From contig OX442317.1 of the NCBI GenBank assembly GCA_949358305.1, forward strand, positions 4,964,186 to 5,028,185: a stretch of DNA of 64,000 nucleotides, read 5' to 3'. The position numbers were made by a program, and so were the translations under genes. The notes under the pieces were generated by a model that was not told the origin of the DNA, searched no databases, and saw nothing but the letters and a program-made list of their open reading frames with translations. This DNA is from Strigamia acuminata (taxonomy: Eukaryota; Arthropoda; Chilopoda; Geophilomorpha; Linotaeniidae). Shown here piece by piece: positions 63,096-64,000 of the stretch; position 1 is the first letter of the stretch; each line of letters begins with the position of its first letter.

Positions 63096-64000
63096 ATGCA
63101 AATAATTTATCTGGTTTTAGTTCTTTCAGTATGTAAAGCAAATGCATTTCTTTTTGGTGATCCTTCGGTAAGAAAACGTTTATGTACACAAATTAGGTTA
63201 GGTTTCACTGCAAAGCATTCCCAAGGCATTTACTCAAACTTTGTTTCATTTTCTGTTTTCCTGCATTTTTCTGATAATTTATTTTACTAATCTCCATGTC
63301 TGTTTGTCATTTTTAATTCATGCATTATTTTGTCAATAGTGTGATAAACTGAAAAAGGGATCCGCTGCCTTATGCACTTATTTCCGTAACCACCTAAAAC
63401 ATACAGGAGCACCGGTAAGTTTATCTCAAAGAAATGTTTTGAACAAATTTCAACGAACGAAAAAAATTGTAGTTAGACGAAGTTTTATGTGACTGTGTTG
63501 AAGGCGTCTTTACGAAAAATACACGTTCGGTATACTGATTTATTCATTGATTCATTCACTCGTGATACTTAACAAAAGTTGTTATTCTTAATTATTTATA
63601 GAAAGATAACTGTATTCAATTTTCAAATCATCTTAAAGATGCACCCAATTGTCGCGACTTCATAAAATCAGTACGTATTTTTATTTTATTCTTATAATTT
63701 TTAGAATTTAAAAAGTTCATTTGTACAATTACAGGAAGCATTTGCCGAAATATTTAATAACGACTTTTTCAGAGGTTTCGCTAAAACGATATTGACTACC
63801 TTTGTAAGTGTGTGCTCATCTTCCCTGGACCAAACTCAGTCAAATATAGGAAACATTTTTACAAATCCCATCGTTTCAATATCTATAGGTAAACTATATC
63901 GTTTGATTTTTCACACTTCATATTTATGTGATATATTTGTTTGATTTTTAAAAACAGGAATATTGGTAGGAATTCTTGACCATGGTGCGCAAATTAACTT
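63096..64000 (+). CDS. Small secreted protein gene, 5' part (runs off the edge)
   Basis: Five exons seen, all but the last phase 0: 63096-63167, 63340-63414, 63602-63670, 63735-63888 and 63958 to beyond 64000. The product starts with a signal peptide (MQIIYLVLVLSVCKANA) and continues LFGDPSCDKLKKGSAALCTY, KDNCIQFSNHLKDAPNCRDF, EAFAEIFNNDFFRG and a Gly/Ile-rich hydrophobic end (VSISIGILVGILDHG). Four to five cysteines are spaced as in a small disulfide-bonded domain. The last visible segment may begin a membrane helix. Family not recognised; not obviously related to the two paralogues at 53-56 kb. Confidence 0.75.

Overview
The window is nuclear DNA of an animal. The genes have short exons joined by AT-rich GT-AG introns, and about ten intact bilaterian protein genes could be read exon by exon. 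The gene set (FUZ, an ORP5/8-type OSBPL, an ELOVL4-like elongase, RFESD, PRAS40/Lobe, syntaxin 7/12, API5, NOSIP, CTR9), the compact spacing and the small non-autonomous transposons suggest an invertebrate. An arthropod with a small genome, such as a myriapod, would fit, but that is a weak inference.

Layout. 1-15.8 kb is largely non-coding, locally CpG-rich, and carries repeated CATTGTT-type motifs, a CpG-rich candidate promoter (about 4.4-4.8 kb) and a palindromic, probably retroelement-derived patch (6.4-6.5 kb). 15.8-19.1 kb is a structured repeat zone: a likely spliced transcript containing a long hairpin, an unrecognised 80-residue four-exon ORF, a long-terminal-inverted-repeat element filled with 313-bp tandem repeats, and a 230-bp palindrome with five CTCF-like sites. 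Then come FUZ (-), the OSBPL8-like gene (-), an ELOVL4-like gene (-) with a duplicated catalytic exon, RFESD (+), PRAS40/Lobe (-), syntaxin 7/12 (+), API5 (-), NOSIP (-), two paralogous small secreted-protein genes (+) with a DIRS-like gag ORF between them, CTR9 (-), a MITE, and the 5' part of another small secreted-protein gene (+) running off the right edge.

The genes do not form one pathway. They are mostly housekeeping: planar polarity and ciliogenesis (FUZ), lipid transfer and elongation (OSBPL8, ELOVL), mTORC1/Akt signalling (PRAS40), endosomal fusion (syntaxin), RNA/transcription and nuclear functions (CTR9, API5, NOSIP). The accessory content is the repeat zone, the secreted paralogues and the mobile-element remnants.

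The most notable observations are a pair of equal-length (172 nt), phase-matched exons in the ELOVL gene, each encoding its own HxxHH active-site segment (predicted mutually exclusive splicing); the palindromic cluster of CTCF-like motifs abutting a satellite-bearing transposon; RFX X-box palindromes near FUZ; and the small secreted family. Exon coordinates were derived by hand from splice signals and reading-frame continuity and may be off by a base in places.
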